From Lycorma delicatula (taxonomy: Eukaryota > Arthropoda > Insecta > Hemiptera > Fulgoridae): a DNA stretch of 64,000 bases. Shown here one piece after another: positions 1 to 11,689 of the stretch. How positions within the stretch are numbered: the first letter of the stretch is position 1; every line of letters starts with the position of its first letter. Location: positions 43,313,946-43,377,945 of the forward strand of contig NC_134465.1 of the NCBI RefSeq assembly GCF_047948215.1, written 5' to 3'. The translations under genes and the position numbers were made by a program. Below the pieces are notes generated by a model that searched no databases, was not told the DNA's origin, and saw only the letters and a list, made by a program, of their open reading frames with translations.

Positions 1-461
1 TACTAAAAATACATGTCACAAAAAAAACTTGTTTTGAAAAATTATAAGGACCTTTTAACTTTTAAGGATCTTTTATAGAATGTTGAAATTTTGAAGCTTT
101 GTTAAGTGTTAAAAAAGCCAATACATGAAAGTACATTTACCATTTTCCTATGAAGTTTTGTTTTAATAAATTGTAATCAAATGCAGTCTTAATCATAATA
201 TAAATATATAATATTTTATATAATATAAAATTAATTTTTTAATATATAACTCTTCAAAGATAAGCTTTTTCTTGTTTGGTAAATATTACTGAACCTTTTG
301 AGAAATGTTATACAGGTATCATCAGTTGGATCTTATCTAAAAAAAAAAATAAATAAATAAAATATTTAGATGTGAACTATGTCCTTTTCTAGATGACTGG
401 TTCAATGAATCACTTACTCGTGGATGTGTGAAATAAATATTTATTGTAACATAAGATGCTT

Positions 462-760
462 TTTTTTTTCCTGTTTAACCTCCGGTAACTACCGTTTAGA
501 TAATTCTTCAGAGGATGAATGAGGATGATGATATGTATGAGTGTAAATGAAGTGTAGTCTTGTACATTCTCAGTTCAACCATTCCTGAGATGTGTGGTTA
601 ATTGAAACCCAACCACCAAAGAACACCGGCGTCCACGATCTAGTATTCAAATCCGTGTAAAACTAACTGGCTTTACTAGGACTTGAACGCTGGAACTCTC
701 GACTTCCAAATAAGCTGATTTGGGAAGACGCGTTCACCACTAGACCAACCCGGTGGGTTA
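462..760 (-). mobile_element. tRNA-derived SINE, full-length, with 14-bp target duplication
   Basis: Read on the minus strand, it begins aacccaccgggttggtctag, a tRNA-like A box, followed by a B-box-like gttccagcgttcaagtcc, a shared body (ggttgggtttcaattaacca) and an end accggaggttaaacagg plus A-run. Both flanks carry aacataagatgctt (448-461 and 761-774), a target-site duplication typical of LINE-driven insertion. Related copies lie at 31791, 34326 and 56666. Confidence 0.9.
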
Positions 761-926
761 AACATAAGATGCTTAAGTTAATCTAAAATTACTTAAATCT
801 ACTGATTACATTAAGAGCAATTGTTTATATGTAAAATATCAACTAACTTACAAAAATGTTCTGAAATGCAAAGTTTATGTTTTGTAGTATTAAAATATAA
901 AATGAAAATGACTTATCGTAGAAAAT

Positions 927-1440
927 ATTACATAACACTCTCAGCCTACTCGCTTGGAGGACAAAATATAACTGATCAAACCATGAAGGTGGTCTGATAC
1001 TAGTTTTACCACCAAAGCACATTAGCACATGGTAAGCTACTAAAGTGTACAGCACCTACAGTTATATAATAAAGTAGCTTATAAAGTTATTGTATAAAGA
1101 AACCAATCACTCACTTTGCCTTTCTTGAAGTAATTATCATCTTTGTACATGTACATATTTTTAGAGAGACCAAAATCACATATTTTAACGATATTATTTT
1201 CAGCAAGAAGTACATTTCTGGCTGCAAGATCTCCATGGAGTACCTAAACAAAAAATAAAATGAATTTGAATAAATTTCTTTTATCATATCAGGATACATT
1301 TAAGTTTACATCATTATTCAACTCAAAAATAAAATGAAAGTAAATCCATCCTAGGAAATACAATGTAACACATAACAAACTCTCTTCCTACTCGCAGGGA
1401 GGGCAAAGTACAACCAGTTCATACCATCAAGGTGGTCCAA
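927..1440. repeat. Two related repeat copies flanking the last kinase exon in the window
   Basis: A motif of about 75 bp (cataaca-ctct-cctactcgc-ggagg-caaa, then ccat-aaggtggtc) occurs at about 927-1003 and again at about 1368-1440, both in the same orientation. The sequence is probably the end of an interspersed element; I cannot name it. The exon at 1115-1243 lies between the copies. Confidence 0.55.
1115..1243 (-). CDS. Pvr: Pvr-like exon: kinase catalytic loop, DFG and activation loop
   Basis: Forty-three codons, phase 0 at both ends. The acceptor is tttgtttag and the donor is gtgagt. The exon begins [10 protein letters not shown], the catalytic loop with the base Asp, continues with a KICDFGLSK magnesium-binding motif, and ends with an activation loop carrying three tyrosines ([11 protein letters not shown]). 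HGD instead of the common HRD is seen in this receptor class in insects, so it does not by itself suggest a dead kinase. The APE motif and the rest of the C-lobe must lie in exons left of the window; none is visible in 1-1110. Confidence 0.95.
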
Positions 1441-1616
1441 TTATTATATAATTTATGAAGTTATATAGTATGATTTATAACCAAATGTTGGCGCAAATTG
1501 TTCACTAATCTGAATAAATTCAGGAACAACCAAAATTACTGAATTTTTTTAAAAATAATTCATCATCTTCTCTTATTTTATATTTTAATTAATGAAGTAA
1601 AAATAAAAATGATTAC

Positions 1617-1771
1617 CTTACGGCTAGCCAAATATTCCATTCCTCTTGCGATTTGGAAACTCCAACATAAGAGGTCTTGGGTAGATATTTTCTGTGTATT
1701 ATTTCTACTGTGTTTTCGTTCTTGAGAATGACTTCTACAGTTAAGATAACTAAAAACAAAAGATTCTTCAC
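1617..1771 (-). CDS. Pvr: Pvr-like exon: end of kinase insert and alpha-E helix
   Basis: It starts with two bases completing a Gly codon, then 51 codons, ending in phase 0 before donor gtaatc. The first part (EESFVFSYLNCRSHSQ and following) is basic, polar kinase insert. The second part, ISTQDLLCWSFQIARGMEYL, is the conserved helix before the catalytic loop of class III/V receptors. It joins in frame to the HGDLAARN exon at ASRK/VLHGD. Confidence 0.95.
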
Positions 1772-3043
1772 CTAAAAATAAAAGAGCATTGCAGTTCCAT
1801 ATAAATACATATTTCTAATAATTCTTGACAGGGTGAGTGGTTTAAATATATCTTCAACCAAAGTAAATGTAAAATTAGATATAACACTTTTTTGGAAGAA
1901 TAATGTTATATACCAACATTAGGATTTGGGTGTATACAGATTCACAACATAGTAGTAACATTATATTTAGAAGATCTCATGTTGTTTATTTTTTGTAGTT
2001 CTTCTAAGATATTTTAATGCTTTACAGTTTATGAACTGTATGCTGTATAACTAATGCTGATATGTCAGCATTCACAGCAGTTCCACGAACACTAAATTTT
2101 ACAAGTAAGACACCTTTATTTGACAAAACAGAATGTATTTCCTTGTTTGTCAGATAACATCTCTGGCATAAAATTTTTTATACACCAGTTTTTTAGTCAG
2201 AACTTTATAAATCAAAGATAGTGAAACATCAGAAAACGTCAAAGATAATTATGATACATGAAGAGCTAGCTTTCTCAAATTTTTGTCTACTTTTTCAATT
2301 AAATCATCTATTGCCAACAATGGCTGACCATTATGTTCTTCATTATGAATGTTTGCCCTTCTCGAAATGAACAACACCACTGTATTACTTTAGCATTAAT
2401 CATAATATTCAGCCTGTCAATGCCACAAATTTGCCTGTGAATTGTTTTTTATCGTCAAAAATCTGATTATTCTTCACATTTGGTGAAATCACAAATTGTA
2501 TCAATCATTATTAATCCATGAATATAAACATCAAACAACAAAATGACTAAAATATTATTGCTAACAACGTATTGTTGATTGAAATAACTGAGCTATACAA
2601 CTATCATCTGTTTATATCGCATAAACTGGACAAATTCAAAATGGACTTTCTTTTAAAAAGCATGCCTTGAATTTTAGTAAAATATTTTAAGCAATGAAAA
2701 AAAAATAGAAGTTTAAAAGAATCCATCCTGACCCCCCCTGTGGGGAAAGACACCAGACTTGTGACGATCTTGTTTTCCTCACCACATCCTCGGTTCTTAG
2801 CCCTGATGGGCTTTGCTGGAGGTCATCTTTTTTTAAACTTGATAACACAACACAGTCTAATTCTTTTTAAATTTCAAATGTTGATGTCTTCTTCCATTTT
2901 GTAGGGGGGGGGGGTGTCTTAATAATAAATAATATGATTTAGTACTGATCGATCTATAATTAGACCAAAATAATACAGTTAACAACAATAAAAAAAAAAT
3001 ATATATATATAGATAATACTACTTGATCTATATAATAACATAC
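1772..3043. other. Intron, no gene recognised
   Basis: Mostly low-complexity AT-rich sequence. Around 2720-2830 a short higher-GC patch and a poly-G run at 2905-2914 suggest an old repeat fragment, but no protein similarity could be read. Around 2280-2460 there is faint transposase-like text on the minus strand that I could not frame. Confidence 0.5.
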
Positions 3044-3189
3044 CAACAGGTGTAGAAATAGATGTCACTTCAGTTCCATTACTGTTTATTTGTTGATTAT
3101 CTTCAGACAGGCTACCCAAACGAGATGTAATTCCATTTGCTTGTGATGTTCCAGTAATGCCATTAGATAGTGGTTTAACATATTCTGAT
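3044..3189 (-). CDS. Pvr: Pvr-like exon: kinase insert
   Basis: 146 nt, with one base completing a codon, 48 codons and one base left over; donor gtatgt. The peptide begins SEYVKPLSNGITG and is rich in Ser, Thr, Asn and Gly, as expected for the low-conservation insert that splits this kinase. The SEYV tyrosine could be a docking site, which is inference. Identity rests mainly on frame and position between two recognisable kinase exons. An alternative acceptor five bases further in (atcag) exists but would break the phase. Confidence 0.88.
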
Positions 3190-3799
3190 CTTAAAATAAA
3201 ACAAAAAAAAAACATTGCAATATTAAATCAGTTCAGACTTTCTTGAGTTAAAATGACCAAGGAAAAAATATTAAATTTTAATATTTTAATTAAACATTAA
3301 CAAAATATCTAAATTTTCATAAATCCTTTGGTTTTATTTAAAACTATTTATATGCATGCCTATAATAACAAAAATCCAAATAATCTAATTCTTGTAATCA
3401 AATTTTCATTATATCTATAAATAAAAAAAAAGATTTAATCTGAACAAAAATTATAAATTCCTAAAATAATATCTAGTAAACCTTTTTCCGTAACTATATG
3501 AAAGAGCATGAAAACTGAAACAACATTCAAATATCAATCTTTACTTATGTAAAAATTTATTAATATTACTATCATAAAACTAATTCACACCTGGATTATC
3601 AGTAGTGCTTTTCAGTTATACTCTACACCTAGTAATTAATTTTTTAACTAATTCATTTTATATTTTCATCTTTCCTCGGAATGTATTGTTCCATTTTAAA
3701 ACATAAATAAAAAATAAACAATAAAATAAAACTCGAAAAAATTCTGCAGTATTTGAAAAAAAATAATACAGAGTAATTCGGAATGATAAACTTAATTTT

Positions 3800-4560
3800 G
3801 TAACTCTTCATTCCTGATGTGTTCTAGCATTCGACAATGGTAGAACATGATGTATCCTACCATCATTAAGGTAAAGATTCATTCAGATAGCATCGAACAT
3901 CTAGCTGCCAATGGAGTGTTGCTTCATACTGTTGAAAAATTAAGTCTTTTAAATCTTCATTTAGTCAAGGGAAAAGCCAATTTTCCAGCATGTACATGAT
4001 ACATTATTCCAGTAACTGTGTGTTCCCAAAGAGAATGGTATATAAACCTTTGTTTCCAATAGGGAGCAAAACACATTAACCTTTGAGTCTCTCTCATGTT
4101 GCAGTGTATAATAGGGATTTTGTAGACCCCATATGCAAACATTGTGTCTATTCACTTTTCCATGAGATGGAACATCTCTTCATCACTAAAAATTAAATGC
4201 AGAAAAAAATTTCATCCTCCATGTTTTCAAGCATTTGATCACAAAATTCATCATGCTTTGGTTTGTCACCTTCGTGAAAAGCCTGTAGAAGTTGTAGGAA
4301 GTATGGCTTGAAAAGTAAACGACGCCTCAAAACACGGCTGACTGAGATACTCGAAGTTCTATGTTCACTTTATAGTTGACTTTCTTGGGCTTCATACAAA
4401 ACTTTCTTCAATTCGTCTCACATTCTCCTGCCATATGCGGTCAGTCCGTACTCTTGCCTTTACACCTGTTTGTTCAAAATGGTGAAACATATGCTCTTCC
4501 TTGTTGGAGGGTCAATGTTAAATCAAAGATTAAACATATGCTGCACTGCAGTTACCGACT
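3800..4560 (-). mobile_element. Decayed transposase, Tc1/mariner-related DUF4817-type
   Basis: The minus strand reads, in broken frames, NVRRIEESFVWSPRKS, then FSDEEMFHL, NRHNVCIWGLQNPYYTLQHE, RDSKVNVFC, TVTGI and finally LIFQQYEATLHWQLDVRCYL. This order (helix-turn-helix, first catalytic Asp, 'VNRHN-IWG', second Asp in QQD-like position) is that of the DUF4817-associated DDE transposases abundant in insects. Frameshifts and stops make it non-functional. It lies in an intron of the receptor gene. Confidence 0.82.
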
Positions 4561-4569
4561 GAGATTTGC

Positions 4570-5820
4570 CGTACTCAACCACAGAAAACCTTATGTTGTA
4601 CTGTAGCCATCTTACTAACAACTGATACGTAATAGCAGCACAAGCACTCTAGCGGTAGTTTAAGCAACTACATGTGCTCTAGCAATGTTATTCAGAACTT
4701 TTGAACCTACTCTCCCAACTATTACATCGATCAGTAAGGTACAATGTATAGTTCAGGAAATATTATAATATAGTTCAGGAGTTACTAAATTGAGTACATC
4801 TTTTAGTATTGCCCTGTATTTTAAATATTAAGTACACACTTAGATTAGTTTTAAGTTCTTAAGATCCTCACAAAATAATTTTTTTTTTTGTTTTTAGATT
4901 TTATGTTTTATAATATTATTAAATTTACGTGGAAAAAATTGGATATATACAGAGGATTTCAAGAGATATTGAAAACTTAAGGGACCGATTCAGGAGATAA
5001 AAAAAAATTCATGCGGAAAAATGGCTTATCTTACTTCATTTTCTCTCTACGCATTTTGACTTTTTTCAATAAAAATATATCTTAAGAAAAAACTGAGATA
5101 TTTATTGACATTTGTCATTAGGTAATCTCTATTGCTGCAGTGCAACAGTTATTTATTTTGAAATCATGTCACGTCAAGAAATTGATACATTCCATAGCCA
5201 AGAAAATCTACTACTGATTAAAGTGCATGTTATATTATCAGGGATTTTTTAAAAAGTAGGATCTACAACACTAAACCCTGAAGTAATGATGAATTTAAAA
5301 GGCATTCTAATGAAGAGATCAAAAATAAATTGATATCTTAGAAAAAATGTGAGAGACACTTGGTGAGAGACTTAAAGAAAATGTCTGTTCTTGAATGAAA
5401 TAATTTTTAATGAGTGATGTTTATAAAGTAGTTTGTAAATCGCATATTTTGTTATTAAATTTGATATAAATAAATTTAATTAAATAAGGTTTGAGGTTTT
5501 CATTCATTTGTTTAAATTTTTCCTTTTTTTGGCCCTTTCTGTATGTAGAAATAATAATGAAGGCAATATATGCAGTTAGAAACATAATAAAATCTGTGTA
5601 AGATAGGATAAGAAGTTTATTAAACAAAATTATCTATATACGCATTAAATAGAGGATCAGAAAACGGAGTAACACTTCTTTTGTAAAAGAGATATTTAAA
5701 TAAATTTCTAATTAAATTAAGTAAAACAACTTTTACTTTTATTAATAACTTTTAAGTTATAACTAACTACTGAAATATAGTTCATATTAACTTAATTTAT
5801 TAGGTTAATTTGTTATCTCA
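4570..5820. other. Intron, no gene recognised
   Basis: AT-rich non-coding sequence. Around 4980-5150 the text resembles the untranslated 5' part of DUF4817-type elements (compare 46745-47200 and 58000-58200), so it may be a remnant of one. No coding exon or RNA gene was seen. Confidence 0.45.
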
Positions 5821-5825
5821 AACCA

Positions 5826-5895
5826 TAGCTGGAAATCGAACCTGTGACCTTTTACACACCAGGCAAGCAAGAGGATACCACCACCTATGCCATAT
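5826..5895 (-). mobile_element. tRNA-like SINE head, second family
   Basis: On the minus strand: a region gcataggtggtggtatcctc resembling an A box, then caggttcgatttccagct, a near-perfect B box. No acceptor-stem pairing convincing enough for a real tRNA gene was found, so a SINE head is the better call. Confidence 0.55.
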
Positions 5896-5999
5896 AAGCT
5901 GTCAATAAAATAATTTGTATGTTCTCCAAATTACATTACAAGTGGGACTGAGCAAAAAGTAAAATTCTTAAATTTTAAAAAAAGAAGAGACAGACTTAC

Positions 6000-6138
6000 T
6001 TTGGAGATGATTTAATTATAGCTGAATCTATCCGACCAGTAATTGGATTAACTTGATTAATAAAAGTTTCTCTATGTTTTTGTAAAAATTTATGAAGATT
6101 ACCATACGGGCAATATTCAACAATAACCAATAATTCAT
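6000..6138 (-). CDS. Pvr: Pvr-like exon: kinase hinge and start of insert
   Basis: 139 nt: two bases, 45 codons, two bases; donor gtaagt, acceptor tttcag. The peptide ELLVIVEYCPYGNLHKFL is the beta-5/hinge region with a valine at the gatekeeper position, as in VEGFR-type kinases (LVIVEYC). It runs into the insert (QKHRETFINQVNPITG). The upstream junction gives ...NLSNH-ELLV and the downstream junction SSPK-SEYV, both in frame. Confidence 0.95.
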
Positions 6139-7009
6139 CTGAAAATGCACAGAAAACGAAAAACAATAAGTAAATGAATTCATATAACTTCTTTTTACAA
6201 TCTTTTTTAAAAATAACTGCTTATAAAGGGAATAAGGATTTTTTATTTAAAAAAAATTTGTATCACCAAACTGTTATGAACGTGAAGTATCAATTCATCA
6301 TAGAGATGTTCTTGTAATAATAAATCTTAAGTGGCCAGTTCCTTTACTAATTAGAAACAGTTATCACTAGATAATAACTTATATATTGATCGGGTAAAAA
6401 TCTACACTACAAAGTGCAAACATCTAGCCTACATTCTAATAATATGTATTAGTCAGTCATATTTAAAGTTAAAGAACAATGAACAGCAATAACAAATAAT
6501 TAATTAACCAATTAAATAAGTAGTCTTCAGTGATCAGCTATCACAATTGCAGTTCTTTAATGCTACAAGAATAATATTAAGAAGAATAAGTATTTTTTTT
6601 ATACTTACTGGTCTAATTTTAACCCACAACTGATATAGTGTTTTTGTCACTTAGGGTATGGCTGGGTCAAAAGTGGCCCAAATTAAAAAAAAAATGAAAA
6701 AATACAGACAAATGAAAAAAAAAATTATTATAAATTGAACATATATAATGGCATAACTAAACACTAGAAATAATACAAAAAGTTAATTGAAACATTGAAA
6801 ATATTTTATAAAAGAAAAATTAAAATTGTGAAAAAATTATCTAAAAAATGTATAAACTTTTTTTTATTGTTCAATTACGTATATTAAATATAACTGATTA
6901 TTCCTGTTGCATACTGCTGTATACATCTGTAGTTGTTATAAAACTTGTAAAATATACTAAAAATGTTAAACAGAATAAAAATTGGCAGGTGTAAGTTCTC
7001 GGATCATTT

Positions 7010-8960
7010 TTGATGATTTTTTCCTTATTAATTTTTTCCTACCTAATCATCATCAGTGCTGTTGGCACAGATCACTGTTGCAATGCTATGAGCCTTGCAG
7101 ACTGCTTTCTTGCATTTTCTACATTTTGTAGAGAACTTGTTGCTATGACTACATTTGTGACGCCAAAGTCGTTTTGGAACCCGTTGAGGCTATACTTCTT
7201 CCTGAGGTTGTGTCTTCGCATATGTTCATATCAGTACACACACTGTTTGTGTGACTCTTTAGTGTGATCTGTGCGTTAACTGTTTTGGATCAGGTTCATA
7301 CCGAGATCATTCAAGAAAAGTTGATCAATAGATTTTTCTTCATCTGAATTTCTTATAATGTATGCATTTACACCCACAATGTTTATGATTCAATACAACA
7401 TTATTACAGATTTTGATTCTTCTAACGACAGAATACACATTTCTGATCTAATGAATTTAGTAATATTACAAAATTCAACTATTTCAGGTTTATTTTCAGT
7501 GTTTTTGTTGATTGACTTATCATGGTACATTATCACAATGACAATGAAAGACAATATATTTACATTCTTCCCTTTCTTTGAAATTTATTAATCATTTGCT
7601 TTGTCTCCAGTGAAACCAAAATTTGAAGAATGAATCGGTTGCTTATTTGCTTTGAAGGCTGGTGGTATTTCCCTTTTGTTGCTACAAATTTTTCCTAAAT
7701 AAGTTAGATCTTTCAAAGTCAATTCTTCGTTAAGCTGTAGTGATGTGAACCAATTGTCTGATGTTATAATGTGATTAAACTGAAAAACGGGTTCTGCAAG
7801 ATGAAGAACAGATGCTCTAGGAATCAGCAGTTATTTTGGATTTAGAATGGAGTCTCTTCCTGTGTACACATAGGCATTTTGTAGATAACATGTTCTAGAA
7901 TCACACAGGTACATAACTTTCAACCCATATTTTGCAGGCTTACTTTTCATGTAAACTTACTTACACCTCCCTCAGAATGGTAACAGCATATTATCAGCTG
8001 TGAGGTAATCTCACCAGAAATAGTTTTCTTTATTATTCAGTATCAATCTACTAAAAAAATCCGATATCAGTGCAAGTTGGTCATCATTTCTTAACTTTTC
8101 CTTACAAATGTCCTCATTGTCAAAACAAGGGACTTCAAGTATGAATAGAAACCGTTTGAGTGTCTCATGGTACATTGAAAAATATCCCTTCCAGTTTCAT
8201 TTATTGCAAATAAAGATTCAACATCTTCATAGTTGTTTTTAAATACTCCACTCAAATACAGAAGGCCTAAAAGAGCTTCAATTTTCACTATATCAATGTG
8301 TTCAACAAACTAACAGGCCATAGAAGTTTAATCATATCTTTTCATTAGTGTGTTCAACAATTATCTTAATCACATATTTATCAATAAGAAGTCGCTAAGC
8401 TTCTAACCGCTCAACAGATTTATTATTATTTGCATTATCTGTTATACCAGGTAGTTGTGCTAACAATATTACTATCTCTAATTCTACAAGGTGCTGGTGG
8501 TTTTTTGGCACATTTAAATTTAAGTTTGCCATTGTAGTAATTTCCACTTTTTCCTTAGTGATTGTTGCATCGTCTTCAAAAAATTCTTCAATGTAACTGC
8601 AACAGCTGCAGCTAACACTTGCCCTCGACCTTGTACACCAGTAGGTCTAAGTGCTCCTCTGCACTGATCAACAGAAACAAATCCACCACTTTCAGCAAGG
8701 TGTTTCAAAATTATTGTCGTACTTAGCACCTTCTTGATATTTCATAGGATTGTAGTAAGGGTCAATGTCTGCATCATCATTGCTAATACCATCTGAGCAA
8801 CTAGAGCATCTGAGCAACTCCTCTGATTTGAGTCCGAGTGATAAGATGGAGCATCGGAATAGTCTGACAAGTTTTCTTCTAGTGCTTTCAAAATTTGTTG
8901 TTCAACCATCATTTTTAGTTTGCAAATGACACTAAAAATACAAATTAGACACACATACTA
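7010..8960 (-). pseudogene. Decayed piggyBac-type transposase
   Basis: In broken minus-strand frames the order from 8960 downwards is: an acidic N-terminus (ENLSDYSDAPSYHSD), ALLGLLYLSGVFKNNYED, DIFQCTM, LISDFFSRLI, a copy of the G-R-C-K/KPAKYGLKVMYLCDSRT block, ITSDNWFTSLQL, KDLTYLGKICSNKREIPPAF, and a cysteine-rich C-terminus (CRKCKKAVCKAHS). These are the diagnostic blocks of the piggyBac transposase, including the Asp of DNWF. Several stops and frameshifts are present. It is a nearly full-length dead copy within a receptor intron. I could not define its terminal repeats or TTAA ends. Confidence 0.9.
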
Positions 8961-9340
8961 AGAAAGACAAATACAAAGTAACACTAACTTACTATAATAA
9001 CTACTGATAAATTATGATTACACAATTAAAACGTACAATAAATGATTACTAAACAAATAAAGTAATGAATTGCGAATACTGCTAAGTTACATAAACTGTG
9101 TGGTCGGGTCACAGCAGAACCAAACAGCGTGTAGTACTAACACTGACAAATGAAACTACTAGTTACTAGTGATATTTGGTAGAGTGGTAAGGAGTAGAAT
9201 ATATAAAATGACAGCGCTGCAGTGGTTGCTCTGTTGAAAAAAATGAGAACTTAAAATTTACTCAATATGAATATGGTTGCATGCGAAAAAAGTTTAACAC
9301 GTTTAGCATATGACAAGCCCATCTTACAATTCCAGCAAAA

Positions 9341-9957
9341 TTTTGGTTATCCCTTGCTGAAAGGGTTAGTCATATCAAAAATTGTTTCATACAAAAGTTT
9401 TAGGTAATGTTTAGAGGACTAACTACCACTTAAAACCGATTCAATATTGTGCCTATTAAGGTAGGTATGTTTTTTTGTCTTCAAAACCCCATTTTTTCCA
9501 CCCCCCGAGCTAAAGGTTGGTTATATCAAAAAACTTTACTTAGATAAGTTTTAGACCCTTATCCAAAGAATAATAAGAACTTTAATTGAATTTGATATAT
9601 TACTTAATAAGAAAGTTATAGAGATATTTTGTTTTTTCTGTTTTCTTGTTTTTTGGTTTTGGTCAACCCTTGCTGTAAATGTTGGTCATATCAAAAATTG
9701 CTTCTGACAAAGGTTTTAGGCAATGTTTAGAGGACTAATGACCTCTTTAAACCGATGCAATACTGTACCTATTAAGCCAGATATGATTTTTTTTTTGTCT
9801 TCAAAACCCCATTTTTTCCACCTCCTGAGCCAATGGTTGGCGATATCAAAAAACTTTATTGAAATAAGTTTTAGGCCCTTATCCAAAGAATTATAGGAAT
9901 TTTAAATGAATTCAATATTTTACTTAATAAAAAAGTTATAGAAATATTTTTTTTTTT
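9341..9957. repeat. Two tandem copies of an about 316-bp repeat
   Basis: Copy 1 starts near 9341 and copy 2 near 9657. Both run from ttttggt-a-cccttgctg through gtcttcaaaaccccattttt and tccacc to a common end, acttaataa-aaagttatag. They differ at scattered positions, so the duplication is not recent. A third, partial match (aaagccaccccatttccacctcc) follows at 9960. It has no coding content and looks like a non-autonomous repeat or the internal repeat of one. Confidence 0.8.
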
Positions 9958-9959
9958 TT

Positions 9960-10855
9960 TTAAAGCCACCCCATTTCCACCTCCACAATCCAATTTTGGC
10001 CGTTAACGAATTCGACCGAAATTTTACTGTAGTTTTTTTTAGGGAACAATTTGAAAGTGATTGGCGCAAAATTATGGCAGTTATATTGTTCACAAGAAAG
10101 TGAAATATATATATATATATATATATAAATGTATATGTAAACTTTTGAGCTGATGGTGGTTTTGGGGTCTGGGGAATATAAAACACAAAAATATGTCAAA
10201 CTTTTCTTGAAGTTGAATCATGGTATCCATCAGTTTTCTTATGAAGTCTACCTAAAAAGGCTTTTGGTCCTTTATGCCTTTATGGATGTTTGAATAAAAT
10301 CAAACGCCATAAAAAATTATCTTAGGGTTTTAAGGATCATTAAATTTATCTATCATTTGAGCAAAATTTTAATATATGAGACCCATGAGGTTCATTCCTC
10401 CTATCTCCTTGAGTAATTATTTCCAAAATTAAATGTCATCAATGCAATTCATAGTAACCGTTTTACCAAATTTCATTTAAATTGGTCCATCAAGTCTGGA
10501 AATATCAAGCAAAATATGATCCAGCATCATAAATATATATGTGTACCTTCTGGAATTTTTCAATGAAAAATTAGGGTTTTTTGGTTAGAGGGATCAAAAA
10601 ACATCAAGTCATGCAAAATTTGATTTACTCAGCATACTTTTTCTTATATAGTATATTGTGTGGTTGGTTATTCAATATAACTTTAGAGGTGGGAAAGTAA
10701 AAAAAAAAAAGATAGAATAGTTATATTTTTTAAAATTCAGTTAATTTTAAGTTAGTTAAGTATTTCAAAATTTTATTTAATAGGTGAGGTAATATAAAAG
10801 AGATTCAAATTTTTTAAACTGAAGTAGAAGTAAATTTTATCATACATATACTTAC
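9960..10855. other. Intron: repeat-derived, no gene recognised
   Basis: Contains the partial third repeat match, a (TA)n run at about 10107-10128, and text around 10380-10520 (caaatttcatttaaattgg) that resembles common insect interspersed-repeat ends. No exon was found besides the kinase exon that starts at 10856. Confidence 0.5.
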
Positions 10856-11080
10856 GATTGCTAAGATTGAGAGTACAAGCACCTAATAAATTAACAACAT
10901 TAAGATGTTTACCAAGATGAACCATTATTTTTAATTCAGAAACGAGAGCAACTATGTGCGTCTCATCAACATTTTGTTTAACCATTTTGACAGCAACCGT
11001 AGTAACAACATTAGGTTCCAAAATACCTTCAGCTTCACCTTTCAATACAACACCAAATGCACCAGAACCTAACTGTTTAC
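10856..11080 (-). CDS. Pvr: Pvr-like exon: kinase N-lobe (P-loop, catalytic Lys, alpha-C)
   Basis: 225 nt with acceptor tttttccag and donor gtaagt. It carries the glycine-rich loop (LGSGAFGVV), the ATP-anchoring lysine in TTVAVKMVK, the alpha-C glutamate in ALVSELKIM, and the beta-4 signature HLNVVNLLGACT that is highly typical of PDGFR/VEGFR/FGFR kinases. All N-lobe key residues are intact, so the allele appears functional in this part. Confidence 0.97.
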
Positions 11081-11689
11081 CTGGAAAAAAAGATTAAAAT
11101 AGCAGCTTTTTAACAACTGAACCAATTAGGGATATAAAAAGTTACAACTATTGATTTAATCTGTTTGTAAAACCTTAATGCAGTAATTAAAAACCGTACA
11201 CTACACAGTTAGAAAAATAGCGGAAGTGTTTGATGTTAGTATGAAATTGATAAAGGTTTTTTTTTTAGTTTTTTATATCTTTTCTGGTTCATCATTTTAA
11301 AAAATGAAGGAAGTAAAATTAAAATTCAGAGAGAATTTTTAAATAAGTTCATAATTCAAATTAGTCTGAGATAGGGAGATTTGTTCCTGACCAGCTTCTG
11401 AATGTAGCTCATGAAAAAATAATAAAAGGAATAAAATCTAAACAAAATGGCACTATACTTAAAGTAACTTACAGAGTTCTGTTTTTTTTATAATAATAGT
11501 AAGAGAGTAATTAGAGAAATGAATTGATGAATATTTGTATTACAGGGTAGGGCAGAAAAATTCTAAAGATTTTTAGAATAACGCAACACAGTATTTACAA
11601 TGATCTCATTTTTATTCATGTTCTACACTTAAAACACCATATTTAAGCTATTATTATTATTGAAAAACAATTTTTTTGTTTTTCAGGTA

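Noticed and set aside
5826..5895. Possible functional tRNA gene
   Set aside because: A B box is present, but no complete cloverleaf with a paired acceptor stem could be drawn. The same kind of head occurs in SINEs here.
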